From Mycobacterium colombiense (lineage in GTDB: Bacteria; Actinomycetota; Actinomycetes; Mycobacteriales; Mycobacteriaceae), in NCBI RefSeq assembly GCF_001953985.1, contig NZ_MBEI01000051.1, positions 124,001-188,000 of the forward strand: a stretch of DNA of 64,000 bases. Direction: 5' to 3'. Shown in pieces: positions 1 to 11,285 of this stretch. A program made the translations under genes and the position numbers. The notes beneath the pieces were generated by a model. The model had not been told where the DNA came from, made no database searches, and was given only the letters and a program-made list of their open reading frames with translations. Each line of letters begins with the position of its first letter. Position 1 is the first letter of the stretch.

Positions 1-1700
<1,700 letters not shown>

Positions 1701-1735
1701 ACATCCACCGCGCTGTGCCGCGGCTAACACGCCCG

Positions 1736-2680
1736 CTACTGGGGCACCGTGATTGACGTCGCCCCGTGACCGGTGCCGTACTGCCCGGCGTGACCGCCGC
1801 CCAGCAGGTCGTGCAGGCCCAGGACCGCGGTGATGCGGCCCGGCGCGGCGTCGACGTCGTCGACCGTGCTGATCGCGGAGTTCATCCCGGCGTCGGCGCG
1901 CGTCACCGCCACGGCGGCGCCTCCCGTCGCCGAACCGTCGCGCCCGGCGAGCAGCGTGCCCGAACCGTGCGGGGCCAGCGCGGCCGAGAACCGCGCGACG
2001 CTGACGCCCTTGTTGCCGGCGTCCTGGGGCAGCGAGCCGCCCGTGACGACGAGCGCGGCGTTGGCCGCGCCCATGTGATCGGTCGCCTCATAGGTGATGA
2101 AGCCCGTGTCGCGCAGCGCCGCCAGCACGGTGCTGCGCTGGACGTCGTCCACCGCCGGCACCGCCGGATTGGGGTTGGCCAGCAGGGCGATGCCCATCAG
2201 GTCACCCGCCTGCGAACCCTGGTCGACGAGCTTGGTGCTCAGCTGCTGACCCGCGGGCAGCACCGAGGAGTTCACCACAGTCTGCAGCTTCTCCGCCGAG
2301 TTGGCCTCGACGAACTCCTGCGTCAGCGACACCGTGCCGGTCACCGTCCCTCCGGCCTGACCGATGAACTTCGACACCGCGGCCACGTCGTCGTCCTTGG
2401 CGTCAGGGGTGCGGAACACCACCACCGTCTTGCCGCCCAGCGCGTCGTGCACCATCCGGCCGGCCAGCTGGGTGTCGAAATTGTTTGCCGCGCTGAGCTT
2501 TTCGTTCAGCACGTTCTTCTGGTCGTTGAGCCCGCTGATCTGGGTGTTCAGGTCCCGCTTCTCGTCGCGCAGGCTGGACAACAGGGTGTCCGACAGGAAG
2601 CCGGAGCCCAGCACGACGCCCACGGCCAGCGCCAGGAAGACGGCGGCCAGCGACAAGGCATGCTGACGCAACGAGATCAT
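1736..2680 (-). CDS. mctB: MctB/SteB-family envelope protein (Rv1698-like)
   Basis: Envelope protein of 314 residues. An N-terminal hydrophobic segment (about residues 8-27, ALSLAAVFLALAVGVVLG) acts as uncleaved signal or anchor, followed by a coiled-coil stretch rich in Leu/Asn/Lys (about 35-65) and a mixed alpha/beta extracytoplasmic part. The M. tuberculosis counterpart Rv1698 has been described both as an outer-membrane protein needed to limit copper accumulation (MctB) and, through the Corynebacterium homologue, as SteB, a cell-separation partner of SteA. The sequence does not decide between these. Its ATG follows the TAG of the upstream steA-like gene with no gap, so the two are translationally coupled. 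No obvious metal-binding Cys/His cluster is visible. Confidence 0.85.
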   Translation of the reverse strand: MISLRQHALSLAAVFLALAVGVVLGSGFLSDTLLSSLRDEKRDLNTQISGLNDQKNVLNEKLSAANNFDTQLAGRMVHDALGGKTVVVFRTPDAKDDDVAAVSKFIGQAGGTVTGTVSLTQEFVEANSAEKLQTVVNSSVLPAGQQLSTKLVDQGSQAGDLMGIALLANPNPAVPAVDDVQRSTVLAALRDTGFITYEATDHMGAANAALVVTGGSLPQDAGNKGVSVARFSAALAPHGSGTLLAGRDGSATGGAAVAVTRADAGMNSAISTVDDVDAAPGRITAVLGLHDLLGGGHAGQYGTGHGATSITVPQ

Positions 2681-3862
2681 CTAGGTGACCCACTTCTGCA
2701 CCGTCAGCAAGAAGTGGTTCCAGTAGTCGGTGACCCAGTGCAGCACCGCGGCGTCGGTGCGCGACACCCACAGCGCGACGATGACAGCGATCAGCATCGT
2801 CAGCGCCAGCAGCGCGATGGCGCCCGCCGAGATGTGGTTGCGGTACAGGGTGGCAACGGCCTTGGCGTCCACCACCTTCTCGCCCACCCGCAGCCGGGTC
2901 AGGAAGGTCGACGGGTTGCTGTGCGCGCGGGTGCGGTCGAAGAACGTCTCGATGTTGGCGGTGTGGCCGGCCGTCACCAGCAGCGCGGCGCCGTGGTGAT
3001 CGGCCAGCAGCAGGGCCAGGTCGATCGCCGAGCCCGCGGCCGGGAACGTCATCGCCCCGACGCCGAGATCCTGGATCCGCTCCAGCCCGGGCGCGTGCCC
3101 GTCGGCGTCGGCGGGCAACACCACCTGGGCACCGCACTTGAGCGCGTCGGTGCTGATCTGGTCGGGGTCACCGACGATGACCTGGGGGCGGTAGCCCGCC
3201 TTGCGCAGGACGTCCGCGCCGGTGCCGACACCGATCAGCGCCGGCTGATACTCCTTGATGAACGGCTTGAGCGAGCGCAGATCCTCGGCGGCGCTGGGCT
3301 CGTCGGCGACGATGACCACGTGCCGGCGGCGCAGGTCGACGTCGACGTCGGGGATGCCGATGCCGTCGATCAGCAGCGGGCTCTCGCTCTTGATGAACTC
3401 GATCGTGTTGCCGGCGAAGGCCTCCAGGTGCGCGGACAGTCCGCTCTTGGCCTCGCGCATCAGGTCTGCGATGTCGTGGTCGGTGCGCTCGGTCCCGCGG
3501 ACCAGCCTGCGGTCACCGGCGTACACCCCGCCCTCGTGCAGGCGGATCTTGGCGCCGTCCTTGACCTTCTTGAAGATGTCGGGTCCGGCCTCGTCGATGA
3601 GGGTCACCCCGTTGTTGACCAGTACCTCCGGGCCCATGTTCGGGTAGCGGCCCGACACCGACGGAGACGCGTTGACCACCGCGGCGATGTCGGCCTCCAC
3701 CAGCGCGTCCGCCGTGATGCGGTCCAGATCCAGGACGTCGAGCACCACGATGTCGCCGGGGCAGACCCGGCGCAGCAGGCGGTCGATGTTCCGGTCAACG
3801 CGGGCGGTGCCGACGAGGCCGGGCCGGGCGGGGTTACGGGAGAGCAGGCCTGACATCTTCAT
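2681..3862 (-). CDS. SteA-like membrane protein with thiamin-pyrophosphokinase-like fold (Rv1697-like)
   Basis: Cytoplasmic domain plus C-terminal membrane anchor, 393 residues from the chosen ATG at 3862 (MKMSGLLSRNPARPGLVG), matching the remembered length of Rv1697. The middle contains VGDPDQIS and LPADADGHAPGL, typical of the thiamin-pyrophosphokinase-like catalytic fold, but thiamin synthesis is unlikely because the family is tied to cell-envelope and septum functions (SteA in Corynebacterium). One transmembrane helix lies near residues 345-370 (AIALLALTMLIAVIVALWV). The open frame extends upstream to an ATG at 3925; the shorter start is preferred by family length, though neither has a good ribosome site. 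It lies between recN and the mctB/steB-like gene, as in other mycobacteria and corynebacteria. Confidence 0.8.
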   Translation of the reverse strand: MKMSGLLSRNPARPGLVGTARVDRNIDRLLRRVCPGDIVVLDVLDLDRITADALVEADIAAVVNASPSVSGRYPNMGPEVLVNNGVTLIDEAGPDIFKKVKDGAKIRLHEGGVYAGDRRLVRGTERTDHDIADLMREAKSGLSAHLEAFAGNTIEFIKSESPLLIDGIGIPDVDVDLRRRHVVIVADEPSAAEDLRSLKPFIKEYQPALIGVGTGADVLRKAGYRPQVIVGDPDQISTDALKCGAQVVLPADADGHAPGLERIQDLGVGAMTFPAAGSAIDLALLLADHHGAALLVTAGHTANIETFFDRTRAHSNPSTFLTRLRVGEKVVDAKAVATLYRNHISAGAIALLALTMLIAVIVALWVSRTDAAVLHWVTDYWNHFLLTVQKWVT

Positions 3863-3975
3863 GGGGGCGATTCTGTCCGCGAAGCTGCGGCGAGGACGGG
3901 AGGCGCGCCGTAACATTAGCCTCATAAGTTATCTAGAGTCCCATTAGTCACATCTGTATTACTTGTTCCCTGCGG

Positions 3976-5727
3976 TTAGATCTCATCCTTCTGCGCCGCA
4001 TCCAGCAGTTCACGGGCGTGGGCGCGGCCGCTGTCGGATTCACCCAGCCCGGCTAGCATCCGGGCCAGCTCGGCCACCCGCTCGTCGTCCGCGACCCGCC
4101 GCACCACGCTGGTCCCCTTCGGCCCCGCGCCGTGCACCACCAGGTGCACGTCTGCATACGCCGCGACCTGGGGCAGGTGCGTCACCACGATGACCTGGTG
4201 GGTGCGCGCCAACCGCGCCAGCCGCCGGCCGATCTGCACCGCCGCCCGGCCACCCACCCCGGCGTCGACCTCGTCGAACACCATGGTGGTGCCCGCCGCC
4301 GAGGCGGCCAGCACCACTTCCAACGCCAGCATCACCCGGGACAGCTCGCCACCGGAGGCGCTCTTGGCCAGCGGCAGCTGGTCCATGCCGCGGTGTGCGG
4401 CGAAGCCGAACTCCACCTGGTCGATGCCGTCGGCGCCGGCGCGGGCAAGCTCGCCCGACGGCAGCGTGAGGGTGGCCGCGTCGTCGGCCGCCGACGCGGT
4501 ATCAACAGAGACGTCGATGCTGAACTGCGCGTCGGCCATCGCTAGCCCGGACAGCTCGGCGGTGACCTCCTTGGCGAGCCGCTTGGCGGCCTTGCGCCGG
4601 ATATTGCTGAGATCGACCGCGGCCTGGGCCAATTCACGCGCGAGCTCGTCGACCCGCGCCGCCAGCGACGCCAGCCCTTCCTCGGAGACGTCGAGTTGGG
4701 CCAGCCGTTCCCGCGACTCGGCGGCCCAGGCGAGCACGCCGTCGATGTCCGCCGCGTACTTGCGGGTCAGCGTGCGCAGTTCGGCCTGCCGGGCCAGTTT
4801 GGATTCCAGCGCGCTGGCATCGACCGGCAGTTCCTCGAGGAAGCCGCCCAGCTCTCCGGCCGCGTCGACGACCACGGTCAGCACCTCGTCGAGCTGGCCG
4901 GCCAGCGCCACCAGCTTCGCGTCGTCAGTCGATTCCAGTGCGGCCCTTGCCTTTCCGAGGCTGTCGGTCGCGCTGAATCCGGAGCCGTCCGCCTCATCCG
5001 AGGACAGGGCCGCGCGGGCCCCGGCCGCGGCCTCGCGCAGGGTGTCGAGTTCGGAGAGCCGCAGGATCTCGGCAACCAGGGCGTCGTCCTCGCCGGGTTG
5101 CGGGTCCACGGCGTCGATCTCGTTGAGGGCGAAGTTCAGCCGGTCGGCCTCGAGCGCCAGCTCCCGCATCCGGTTGCGGCGGTCGAGGAGGTCGCGCCGC
5201 GCCGACAGCCAGGCGTCGCGCAGTTTGCAGTAGCGCTCCAGCGCGGGGCCGGCCTTCGCGAACCGGTCCAGCGCGCCGCACTGCTCCTCGGGCCGCATGA
5301 GCCGCAGCTGGTCGTTCTGCCCGTGCAGGGTCAGCAGCCCGGCGGTGAAGTCACCCAGCGACTTGGCCGGCACGCTGCGACCGCCGAGATAGGCGCGCGA
5401 CGGCCCGTCTCGGCTGACCGAGCGCAGCGCGATGACGCTGCCGTCCTCGTCGCGTTCGGCGCCCGACGCGTCCAGCATGTCGTCCAGCTTCACGATCACG
5501 GCCTCGTCGAGATCGGTTGTGGTGAACCGGCCTTCGACGATCGCTCGATCGGCCCCGGAACGCACCCGGGTGGCGTCCGCGCGGGCACCGCCGAGCAGGT
5601 GCAGCCCGGTCACCACCATGGTCTTGCCGGTACCGGTCTCGCCGGTCAGCACGGTCAGGCCGCGGTCGAACTCCCCGACCGCGGCGCTGATCGCACCGAG
5701 TGACTCGATGCGGATTTCGGTCAGCAT
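3976..5727 (-). CDS. recN: DNA repair protein RecN
   Basis: SMC-like ATPase acting at DNA double-strand breaks, 583 residues, normal for the family. The N-terminus has Walker A GETGTGKT (about residues 29-36). A long helical/coiled-coil middle follows, then the ABC signature region SASGGELSRVMLALEV and Walker B TMVFDEVDAGVGG in the C-terminal half. It sits 25 bases downstream of NAD kinase and upstream of the steA-like gene, so it is probably part of the tlyA-ppnK-recN run. No SOS box is visible before the start, so expression with the housekeeping run is likely. Confidence 0.95.
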   Translation of the reverse strand: MLTEIRIESLGAISAAVGEFDRGLTVLTGETGTGKTMVVTGLHLLGGARADATRVRSGADRAIVEGRFTTTDLDEAVIVKLDDMLDASGAERDEDGSVIALRSVSRDGPSRAYLGGRSVPAKSLGDFTAGLLTLHGQNDQLRLMRPEEQCGALDRFAKAGPALERYCKLRDAWLSARRDLLDRRNRMRELALEADRLNFALNEIDAVDPQPGEDDALVAEILRLSELDTLREAAAGARAALSSDEADGSGFSATDSLGKARAALESTDDAKLVALAGQLDEVLTVVVDAAGELGGFLEELPVDASALESKLARQAELRTLTRKYAADIDGVLAWAAESRERLAQLDVSEEGLASLAARVDELARELAQAAVDLSNIRRKAAKRLAKEVTAELSGLAMADAQFSIDVSVDTASAADDAATLTLPSGELARAGADGIDQVEFGFAAHRGMDQLPLAKSASGGELSRVMLALEVVLAASAAGTTMVFDEVDAGVGGRAAVQIGRRLARLARTHQVIVVTHLPQVAAYADVHLVVHGAGPKGTSVVRRVADDERVAELARMLAGLGESDSGRAHARELLDAAQKDEI

Positions 5728-5752
5728 TCAGTCAGCACCTGGGTTGAGGCCG

Positions 5753-6682
5753 TCAGTTCCCGCGCCACCCGGTCACCGGCAACCGGAACTTGCGGACCAG
5801 TCGGTCGGTGAACGGGGCGCTGTCCAGCCGGGCCCACTTCACCGGTGTGTCGCAACGCCTTACCTCCAGCCGGCTGCCCGCCGGGATCAACATTTCGCGT
5901 CGGCCGTCGCAGAACACCAGGGCGTCATGCCCGTCGGCCTCGATCTCGATCGCGATGGTGGCGTTCGGACTGGTGACCATGGGGCGGCCGAACAGCGCGT
6001 GAGCGTTGTTGGGTACCACCAGGATTGCCTCGAGGTCCGGCCACAGCACCGGTCCGCCGGCGGAGAACGCGTAGGCGGTGGACCCGGTGGGGGTGGACAC
6101 CAGCACCCCGTCGCAGCCGAACGCCGACACGGGGCGACCATCGATCTCGAGAACCACCCCGAGCACGCCCAGCCGGGGACCCTTCTCCAGGCTGACTTCG
6201 TTGAGCGCCCAACCGCGCACGGAGACATCGCCGCGGTGGCGCACGATAACGTCGAGCGTCAGCCGGTTCTCCACCCGATAGTCTTGTGCGACAACGTGAT
6301 CCAGTACCCGGTCGATGGCCTCGGCCTCGGCCTCGGCCATGAAGCCGATGCGGCCCAGGTTGATGCCGAGCACCGGGATGTTGGCGTTGCGGGCCAGTTC
6401 GGCGGCCCGCAGAAACGTGCCGTCGCCGCCCAGCGCAAGCACCAGTTCGCAGCCCTCGGCCGCCTGCGGCTCGGCGTTGACCACCTCGATCTCGATGCCC
6501 AGGGCGCGCATGTCGTCGGGGGCCAGATGCATCGGACCCTTGTCGACCGCCTCGGCGGACAGCACACGAAGCTCGATTCCGTTGTCGCCCAGCACTTTTT
6601 GCACACGTCGCGCGGTCTCGGCGGCCTCTTCGCGGCCGGTGTGGGCCACCATCAACACGGTGCGTGGCGCGCTTCCGTTCAC
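5753..6682 (-). CDS. ppnK: ATP/polyphosphate NAD kinase
   Basis: Phosphorylates NAD to NADP in the cytoplasm; 309 residues, usual size. The diagnostic GGDGT motif is present ([13 protein letters not shown]), followed by [10 protein letters not shown], and the conserved [16 protein letters not shown] nucleotide-binding segment. The GTG start overlaps the TGA of tlyA by four bases (GTGA), showing translational coupling with the rRNA methyltransferase gene. The same tlyA-ppnK-recN order is found in M. tuberculosis (Rv1694-Rv1696). Nothing unusual in the catalytic residues. Confidence 0.95.
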   Translation of the reverse strand: MNGSAPRTVLMVAHTGREEAAETARRVQKVLGDNGIELRVLSAEAVDKGPMHLAPDDMRALGIEIEVVNAEPQAAEGCELVLALGGDGTFLRAAELARNANIPVLGINLGRIGFMAEAEAEAIDRVLDHVVAQDYRVENRLTLDVIVRHRGDVSVRGWALNEVSLEKGPRLGVLGVVLEIDGRPVSAFGCDGVLVSTPTGSTAYAFSAGGPVLWPDLEAILVVPNNAHALFGRPMVTSPNATIAIEIEADGHDALVFCDGRREMLIPAGSRLEVRRCDTPVKWARLDSAPFTDRLVRKFRLPVTGWRGN

Positions 6683-7488
6683 TGTGGCCCGCTTTCCACC
6701 GCGCGCCGCACCGCGCTCACCAGCTCATCGCCGGCGAGCGGCCGGTCGGTTTGGGCGCGCAGCCGCAGGAAGTACTCGACATTGCCCGATGGGCCCGGCA
6801 GCGGGCTGGCGGTGACGCCGACCGCGTGCCAGCCCAGCTCGTCCGCGCGACCGGCGACCGCCAGCACGGCGTCGGCGCGCAGGCCCCGGTCGTGCACCAC
6901 ACCCCCGGCACCGACCAGGCCCTTGCCCACCTCAAACTGCGGCTTCACCATGGGAACGATATCCGCGTCGGGTGCGGCACATCCAGCCAGCGCCGGCAAC
7001 ACCGTGGATAGCGAAATGAACGACAGGTCAGCGACCACGAGGTCGGCGCGTCCGCCGATCGCGTCCGGCGTCAGGTCGCGAACGTTGGTCCGCTCGACGA
7101 CGACCACCCGCGCGTCGCTGCCCCGCGACCACGCCAGCTGGCCGTATCCCACGTCGACGGCGACCACCTCGGTGGCGCCGCGATCCAGCAGGACTTCGGT
7201 GAAGCCACCCGTCGACGCGCCGGCGTCCAGGCAGCGGCGGCCCGCGACCGAAATCTCGAATGCGTCCAGCGCCCCGATGAGCTTGTGCGCACCGCGCGAG
7301 ACCCAGCCACGTTCGCCGTCCTCGGCGACGGTCAGGGCGGCGGTGACGGCGACGGCGGTGCCCGGCTTGCGCGCCGGCATCCCGTCGATGCTCACCTTCC
7401 CGGCGCCGATCAACTCCGCGGCCTGCTGACGGGACCGGGCCAGGCCGCGCCGGACCAGCTCGGCGTCAACGCGGGCGCGTCGAGACAT
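6679..7488 (-). CDS. tlyA: TlyA, 16S/23S rRNA 2'-O-methyltransferase
   Basis: 269 residues. An N-terminal S4 RNA-binding domain ([20 protein letters not shown], about residues 2-60) is followed by a FtsJ/RrmJ-like methyltransferase with the SAM-binding stretch [18 protein letters not shown]. TlyA methylates ribose at C1409 of 16S and C1920 of 23S rRNA, and in M. tuberculosis loss of the gene gives capreomycin/viomycin resistance. It has also been called a haemolysin. It begins 8 bases after the small acidic protein gene and overlaps ppnK. Confidence 0.93.
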   Translation of the reverse strand: MSRRARVDAELVRRGLARSRQQAAELIGAGKVSIDGMPARKPGTAVAVTAALTVAEDGERGWVSRGAHKLIGALDAFEISVAGRRCLDAGASTGGFTEVLLDRGATEVVAVDVGYGQLAWSRGSDARVVVVERTNVRDLTPDAIGGRADLVVADLSFISLSTVLPALAGCAAPDADIVPMVKPQFEVGKGLVGAGGVVHDRGLRADAVLAVAGRADELGWHAVGVTASPLPGPSGNVEYFLRLRAQTDRPLAGDELVSAVRRAVESGPQ

Positions 7489-7496
7489 CCGCGCAC

Positions 7497-7682
7497 TCAG
7501 CCCTTCTCCGCCGACTCCAGCGCGGCCAGCAGCACGTCGTGCGCCTCGGACAGGCGGCGTGCTATCTCTTCGAGCTCATCGAGCGACGGCACCTTCTCGG
7601 GGTCCTCCCCGTCCCCGGGCTGGGGCAGCCGGGCCAGCAGGGCGTCGATTTCAGCGCGAATCTCATCGGGATCGATAGTCAT
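7497..7682 (-). CDS. Small acidic conserved protein (Rv1693-like)
   Basis: A 61-residue protein, very rich in Asp/Glu and predicted helical (EIRAEIDALLARLPQPGDGE, then DELEEIARRLSEAHDVLLAALE). No known catalytic motif. Its place between the HAD phosphatase and tlyA, 23 and 8 bases from its neighbours on the same strand, matches Rv1693 in M. tuberculosis. The conserved position is the main reason to accept it as a real gene. Function unknown; a small helical partner of a neighbouring protein is possible but unsupported. Confidence 0.8.
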   Translation of the reverse strand: MTIDPDEIRAEIDALLARLPQPGDGEDPEKVPSLDELEEIARRLSEAHDVLLAALESAEKG

Positions 7683-7705
7683 CGCGTTACCACGCTAGTC
7701 ACCCG

Positions 7706-8737
7706 TCAGTCGGTGCGCACCAAAGACCAGCGTTGCAGCGCGGCGCGCGCCCGGTCGTCGGCGGCCTCGATGCGCACCTCGCCAGGGTCGGAGGCCGCCG
7801 CGCCGTACAGCTGGCCGGCGACCGCGCGGACGATCGACAGGCCGTCGCCGTCGTCGGACCCGTCACCGCTGACGGTGATCGTGCTGTCCGCGACCTCGAC
7901 CCGCCAGCCCGGCTGCGGCCCGACCGCGAGCGACTCGCCGCCGGTGTGCAGGGAGCGCAGGTCGTGGCCGATGTAGGTGGGCCGCTGGCCGGGCTGGGCG
8001 TATACCGCGTCCCGCGCGGAATTGACCCCGGTAAGCACCATCAGGCTGGGCAACTCGGCGGCGTTGGCGCCCTCGATGTCGGTGTCGAGCCGGTCCCCGA
8101 TCACCAGCGGGGCGTGAAAGTCGCCGCGTGCCGCGGCATCCCGCAGCAGCCCGGGCGCCGGCTTGCCCGCGACCTGAGGCTCGCCGCCGGTGGCCGCCCG
8201 CAGCGCGGCCACGAACGATCCGTTGCCGGGCAGCAGCCCGCGCTCGGTGGGCAGGGTCAGGTCGACGTTGGACGCCACCCACAGCGCGCCGGCCCGGATG
8301 GCCAGCGCCGCCTCGGCCAGCTCCGGCCACCCGATGGTCTGGGACAGACCCTGCACGACGGCGGCCGGGTCGTCGTCGTAGCTGCGCACCGCGCGCAGTC
8401 CGACGGCCGTGATCTCGTTGGCGAGGGCCTCGGTGCCCACGATCAGCACCGGTGAGCCGGGCGGCAACTGGTCGGCCAGCAGCCGCGCGGCGCTTTGCGC
8501 GCTGGTGGCGACGTCGTCGGCGACGGCGGTGAAGCCCAGGTCGGTCAGGTGCGCGGCGACCTCGTCGGCGCTGCGCGACGCGTTGTTGGTGACGAAGTAC
8601 GCGCGGCTGCGCACCTGCGCCAGCGCCTGCACCGCGCCCTCGGTGGGCCGGCGGCCGCGAAACATCGTGCCATCCAGATCGATCAGCAGGCAGTCATATT
8701 GCTGCGCAAGGGTTTTGGTGTGTTTCGGTCCCGTCAT
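7706..8737 (-). CDS. HAD-superfamily phosphatase (Rv1692-like, glycerol-3-phosphate phosphatase family)
   Basis: 343 residues. The HAD nucleophile motif is IDLDGTMFRG (Asp20 nucleophile, Asp22 acid/base), followed by a C2-type cap domain typical of NagD-like enzymes (YFVTNNASRSADEV) and the late motif VIGDRLDTDIEGANAA. The M. tuberculosis homologue Rv1692 is reported to dephosphorylate glycerol 3-phosphate in lipid-head-group recycling; the same role is likely here. The C-terminus carries a further ~80 residues (from about residue 260) beyond the core HAD fold. The ATG overlaps the TGA of the TPR-protein gene by one base (TGATG). Confidence 0.88.
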   Translation of the reverse strand: MTGPKHTKTLAQQYDCLLIDLDGTMFRGRRPTEGAVQALAQVRSRAYFVTNNASRSADEVAAHLTDLGFTAVADDVATSAQSAARLLADQLPPGSPVLIVGTEALANEITAVGLRAVRSYDDDPAAVVQGLSQTIGWPELAEAALAIRAGALWVASNVDLTLPTERGLLPGNGSFVAALRAATGGEPQVAGKPAPGLLRDAAARGDFHAPLVIGDRLDTDIEGANAAELPSLMVLTGVNSARDAVYAQPGQRPTYIGHDLRSLHTGGESLAVGPQPGWRVEVADSTITVSGDGSDDGDGLSIVRAVAGQLYGAAASDPGEVRIEAADDRARAALQRWSLVRTD

Positions 8738-9537
8738 CAGCCGAGTTCACTGACCCGGTCTTCGGCATCGGTGACGCCCTCGACGTCCGCGGCCGCGGAG
8801 TGCAGAAACCACTGCAGCGCCTCGTCCCCGCGGCCGAGCGCCAGCAGCGTGTCGGCGTAGGCGTAGAACAACCGCGCCGCGGTCGTGCCGGTGCGGGTCG
8901 GATCCAGCTGCGGCGTGGACAACAGGGTGAGCGCCTGTTCCAGCTGCCCGAGGTCCGCACGAGCCCCGGCCGCGACGATGCGCAGCTCGTCGGCGTCGTC
9001 CCCGCTGAGCTCGGCGGCCTCCGGCCCGCGCGCGAGCTCGATCGCCCGCTCCGGGCGGCCAAGTCCGCGTTCGCAATCGGCGATCAGGGCCAGCAGCGAG
9101 GACTTGCTGCCCATCCTGCGGGCCGCACGCAACTCCGCGAGCGCCTGCGCCCAGTCGCCGCAGTGGTAGGCGGCGATGCCGACCGCTTCCCGGATGGTGG
9201 CGATCCGGCTGGACCGGGCGCGCGCCGCCCGGGCGTGCTGCAGGGCGGCCTCGGGGTCCTCGTCGAGCAGTTCGCCCGCGGCCACCAGGTGGCGCGCCCC
9301 CGCGGGGGGGGGGGCGCGGTCCAGGGTGCTCAGATCGCGGCGGATGTCGGGCGCCAGCTGCCTGGCTTCCACGCCGGGCGGAATCGGTGGCCCATCGTAT
9401 GGCGCGCGATCGGCCTGGGCATCCCGGCGCCCGGCGCCCTGCGGCTGGGCCGGGCGCGCACGGCCCGGACCCGACCAGCCGCCGGATGGCGGCCGCCCCC
9501 GGCGTTCGCCGCGCTGCCGTTGCCTGTCGTCGACCAC
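8737..9537 (-). CDS. TPR-repeat protein (Rv1691-like) with a poly-C tract
   Basis: 266 residues. The first ~50 are basic, Arg/Gly/Pro-rich and probably disordered. The remainder is helical with TPR-like pairs (EAVGIAAYHCGDWAQALAEL, ELRIVAAGARADLGQLEQAL, LFYAYADTLLALGRGDEALQ), suggesting a protein-interaction scaffold. It is coupled to the phosphatase gene downstream. Oddity: the coding strand has a run of 11 C (11 G on the plus strand at 9304-9314) in codons for Ala-Pro-Pro-Pro, a slippage-prone tract near residue 75. A one-base change there would truncate the TPR part. The frame is open as given. Confidence 0.82.
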   Translation of the reverse strand: MVDDRQRQRGERRGRPPSGGWSGPGRARPAQPQGAGRRDAQADRAPYDGPPIPPGVEARQLAPDIRRDLSTLDRAPPPAGARHLVAAGELLDEDPEAALQHARAARARSSRIATIREAVGIAAYHCGDWAQALAELRAARRMGSKSSLLALIADCERGLGRPERAIELARGPEAAELSGDDADELRIVAAGARADLGQLEQALTLLSTPQLDPTRTGTTAARLFYAYADTLLALGRGDEALQWFLHSAAADVEGVTDAEDRVSELG

Positions 9538-9565
9538 GCAGCCGAGAATACGGGCAGGCCCGCGG

Positions 9566-9928
9566 CTAGCTTTGCAGCCGGTTACTCAGCAGCGGCGCGA
9601 TCACCGCCGGACAGTAGGTCGCGATCGCGACGATGGTGAACTTGCCCGCCATCTCGTAGGACAATCCGTTGCCCTCGGCCATCCTGGATGTCACATCGTC
9701 GAACGACCCGCCCGGCTCGAACAGCATCGGGCACACCGACTGTCCCATCGCCGTGGTGGTGGCCGGTTGGGTGTAGGTGATCCCGGCGTTCGTCAGCGCC
9801 GACAGGAACGCGTTGCCCAGCATGTCGGCGCGGATGGGCGCGGACAGCACCGCGGCCAGCGACACCAGGCCGGTGATCACCCCCAAAATCGGCAGGACGG
9901 TCAACCGCACGCGCGTCGCAAAAATCAC
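9566..9928 (-). CDS. lprJ: Exported DUF732-family protein (LprJ/Rv1690-like)
   Basis: 120 residues. An N-terminal hydrophobic stretch (about 9-30, TVLPILGVITGLVSLAAVLS) looks like a signal peptide. The mature part has the DUF732 pattern FLSALTNAGITYTQ ... SVCPML ... AIATYCPAVIAPL with two Cys likely to form a disulfide. M. tuberculosis Rv1690 is annotated as lipoprotein LprJ, but no lipobox Cys is seen at the end of this signal, so a secreted or anchored form is more likely. The only upstream start in frame is the GTG at 9928; a stop closes the frame shortly before it and there is no clear ribosome site. Function unknown. Confidence 0.75.
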   Translation of the reverse strand: MIFATRVRLTVLPILGVITGLVSLAAVLSAPIRADMLGNAFLSALTNAGITYTQPATTTAMGQSVCPMLFEPGGSFDDVTSRMAEGNGLSYEMAGKFTIVAIATYCPAVIAPLLSNRLQS

Positions 9929-9980
9929 CGTGACAACAGTGGTCGCCGAGGGTCACGTCAATGACACGGTGAGGTAAAGA

Positions 9981-11252
9981 TCAGACCTTTTCGACCCCGG
10001 CGACGGTGCGTTTGCCGCGGCGCAGCACCAGCCATTTGCCGTGCAGGAAGTCGGACGGTTGCGGCGCCCACTCCTCGCTGTCGACGCGGACGTTGTTGAC
10101 CGAGACGCCGCCCTCGCCGATGGTGCGCCGCGCGGCCTTCTTGCTCTCGGACAGGCCGCTGGCGACCAGCAGGTCGACGATCCCGTCGGAGCCACCGGGT
10201 TTGAGCTCGGCGACCGACGTCTCGCGCAGCGCCGCCGCCAGCGTCGCTTCGTCCAGGCGGTCCAGTTCGCCCTGCCCGAACAGCGCCCGGCTGGCGTGCT
10301 CGACGGCCTCGGTGGCAGCCTCCCCGTGCACCAGCACGGTCAGTTCCCGCGCCAGTCGCCGCTGGGCTGCGCGCTGCTGGGGCCGCTCGGCCGTCGCCTG
10401 CTCCAGCTCGCCGAGCTCGTCGGCGGTCAGGAAGGTGAACCAGCGCAGGTACCGGATCACGTCGGCGTCGGCGGTGTTGAAGAAGTACTGGTACCAGGCA
10501 TACGGCGTGGTCAGCTCGGGGTCCAGCCACAGGCTGCCGCCGCCGGTGGATTTGCCGAACTTGGTGCCGTCGGCGGCGGTCACCAGCGGCACGGTCAGCG
10601 CGTGCACCGACGCGCCGACCTGCTGGCGCACCAGCCGGACGCCGGCGACGATGTTGCCCCACTGATCGGAGCCGCCGATCTGCAGCGTGCAGCCGTAGCG
10701 CCGGTGCAATTCGACGTAGTCGTTGGCCTGCAACAGCATGTAGCTGAACTCGGTGTAGGAGATGCCGTCGCCCTCGAGGCGCCGCCGCACGGTGTCGCGG
10801 TCCAGCATCACGTTGACCGAGAAGTGCTTGCCGAGGTCGCGCAGGAACTCGATCGCCGACAGCGGGCGGGTCCAGTCCAGGTTGTTGACGACGACGGCGC
10901 CGGTGGGTGATTCGTCGAAGTCGACGAAGCGCCGCAGCTGCCCGCCGATCCGCTCGGTCCAGTCGGCGACGGTGTCCGCCTCGTTGAGGGTGCGCTCGCC
11001 GACCTCGCGCGGGTCGCCGATCATGCCGGTGGCGCCCCCGGCGAGCACGATGGGGCGATGGCCGGCGCGCTGGAATCGGCGCAGCGCCAGCAGCGGCACC
11101 AGGTGTCCGGCGTGCAGGCTGGGCGCGGTGGGGTCGAAGCCGGCGTACACCGTCATCGGCCCGCGCTGCGCCTCGGCGGTCAGCGCATCGAGGTCGGTGG
11201 ACTGCGCGATCAGTCCGCGCCAGCCCAGCTCGTCGATGATCATGTCGCCCAT
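9981..11252 (-). CDS. tyrS: Tyrosyl-tRNA synthetase
   Basis: Class I synthetase charging tRNA-Tyr; 423 residues. The HIGH-type motif is LHAGH (in [15 protein letters not shown]), the KMSKS-type motif is KFGKS ([13 protein letters not shown]), and a C-terminal S4-like RNA-binding domain ends in [19 protein letters not shown] chose the ATG at 11252 ([14 protein letters not shown]) because it matches the family N-terminus and has AAAGGA nine bases upstream; a GTG at 11270 is the next alternative. It is 33 bases downstream of mpg and 52 bases upstream of the DUF732 gene. Confidence 0.96.
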   Translation of the reverse strand: MGDMIIDELGWRGLIAQSTDLDALTAEAQRGPMTVYAGFDPTAPSLHAGHLVPLLALRRFQRAGHRPIVLAGGATGMIGDPREVGERTLNEADTVADWTERIGGQLRRFVDFDESPTGAVVVNNLDWTRPLSAIEFLRDLGKHFSVNVMLDRDTVRRRLEGDGISYTEFSYMLLQANDYVELHRRYGCTLQIGGSDQWGNIVAGVRLVRQQVGASVHALTVPLVTAADGTKFGKSTGGGSLWLDPELTTPYAWYQYFFNTADADVIRYLRWFTFLTADELGELEQATAERPQQRAAQRRLARELTVLVHGEAATEAVEHASRALFGQGELDRLDEATLAAALRETSVAELKPGGSDGIVDLLVASGLSESKKAARRTIGEGGVSVNNVRVDSEEWAPQPSDFLHGKWLVLRRGKRTVAGVEKV

Positions 11253-11285
11253 GATCCAAGATCCTTTCACCCGAGATCGGTTCGG

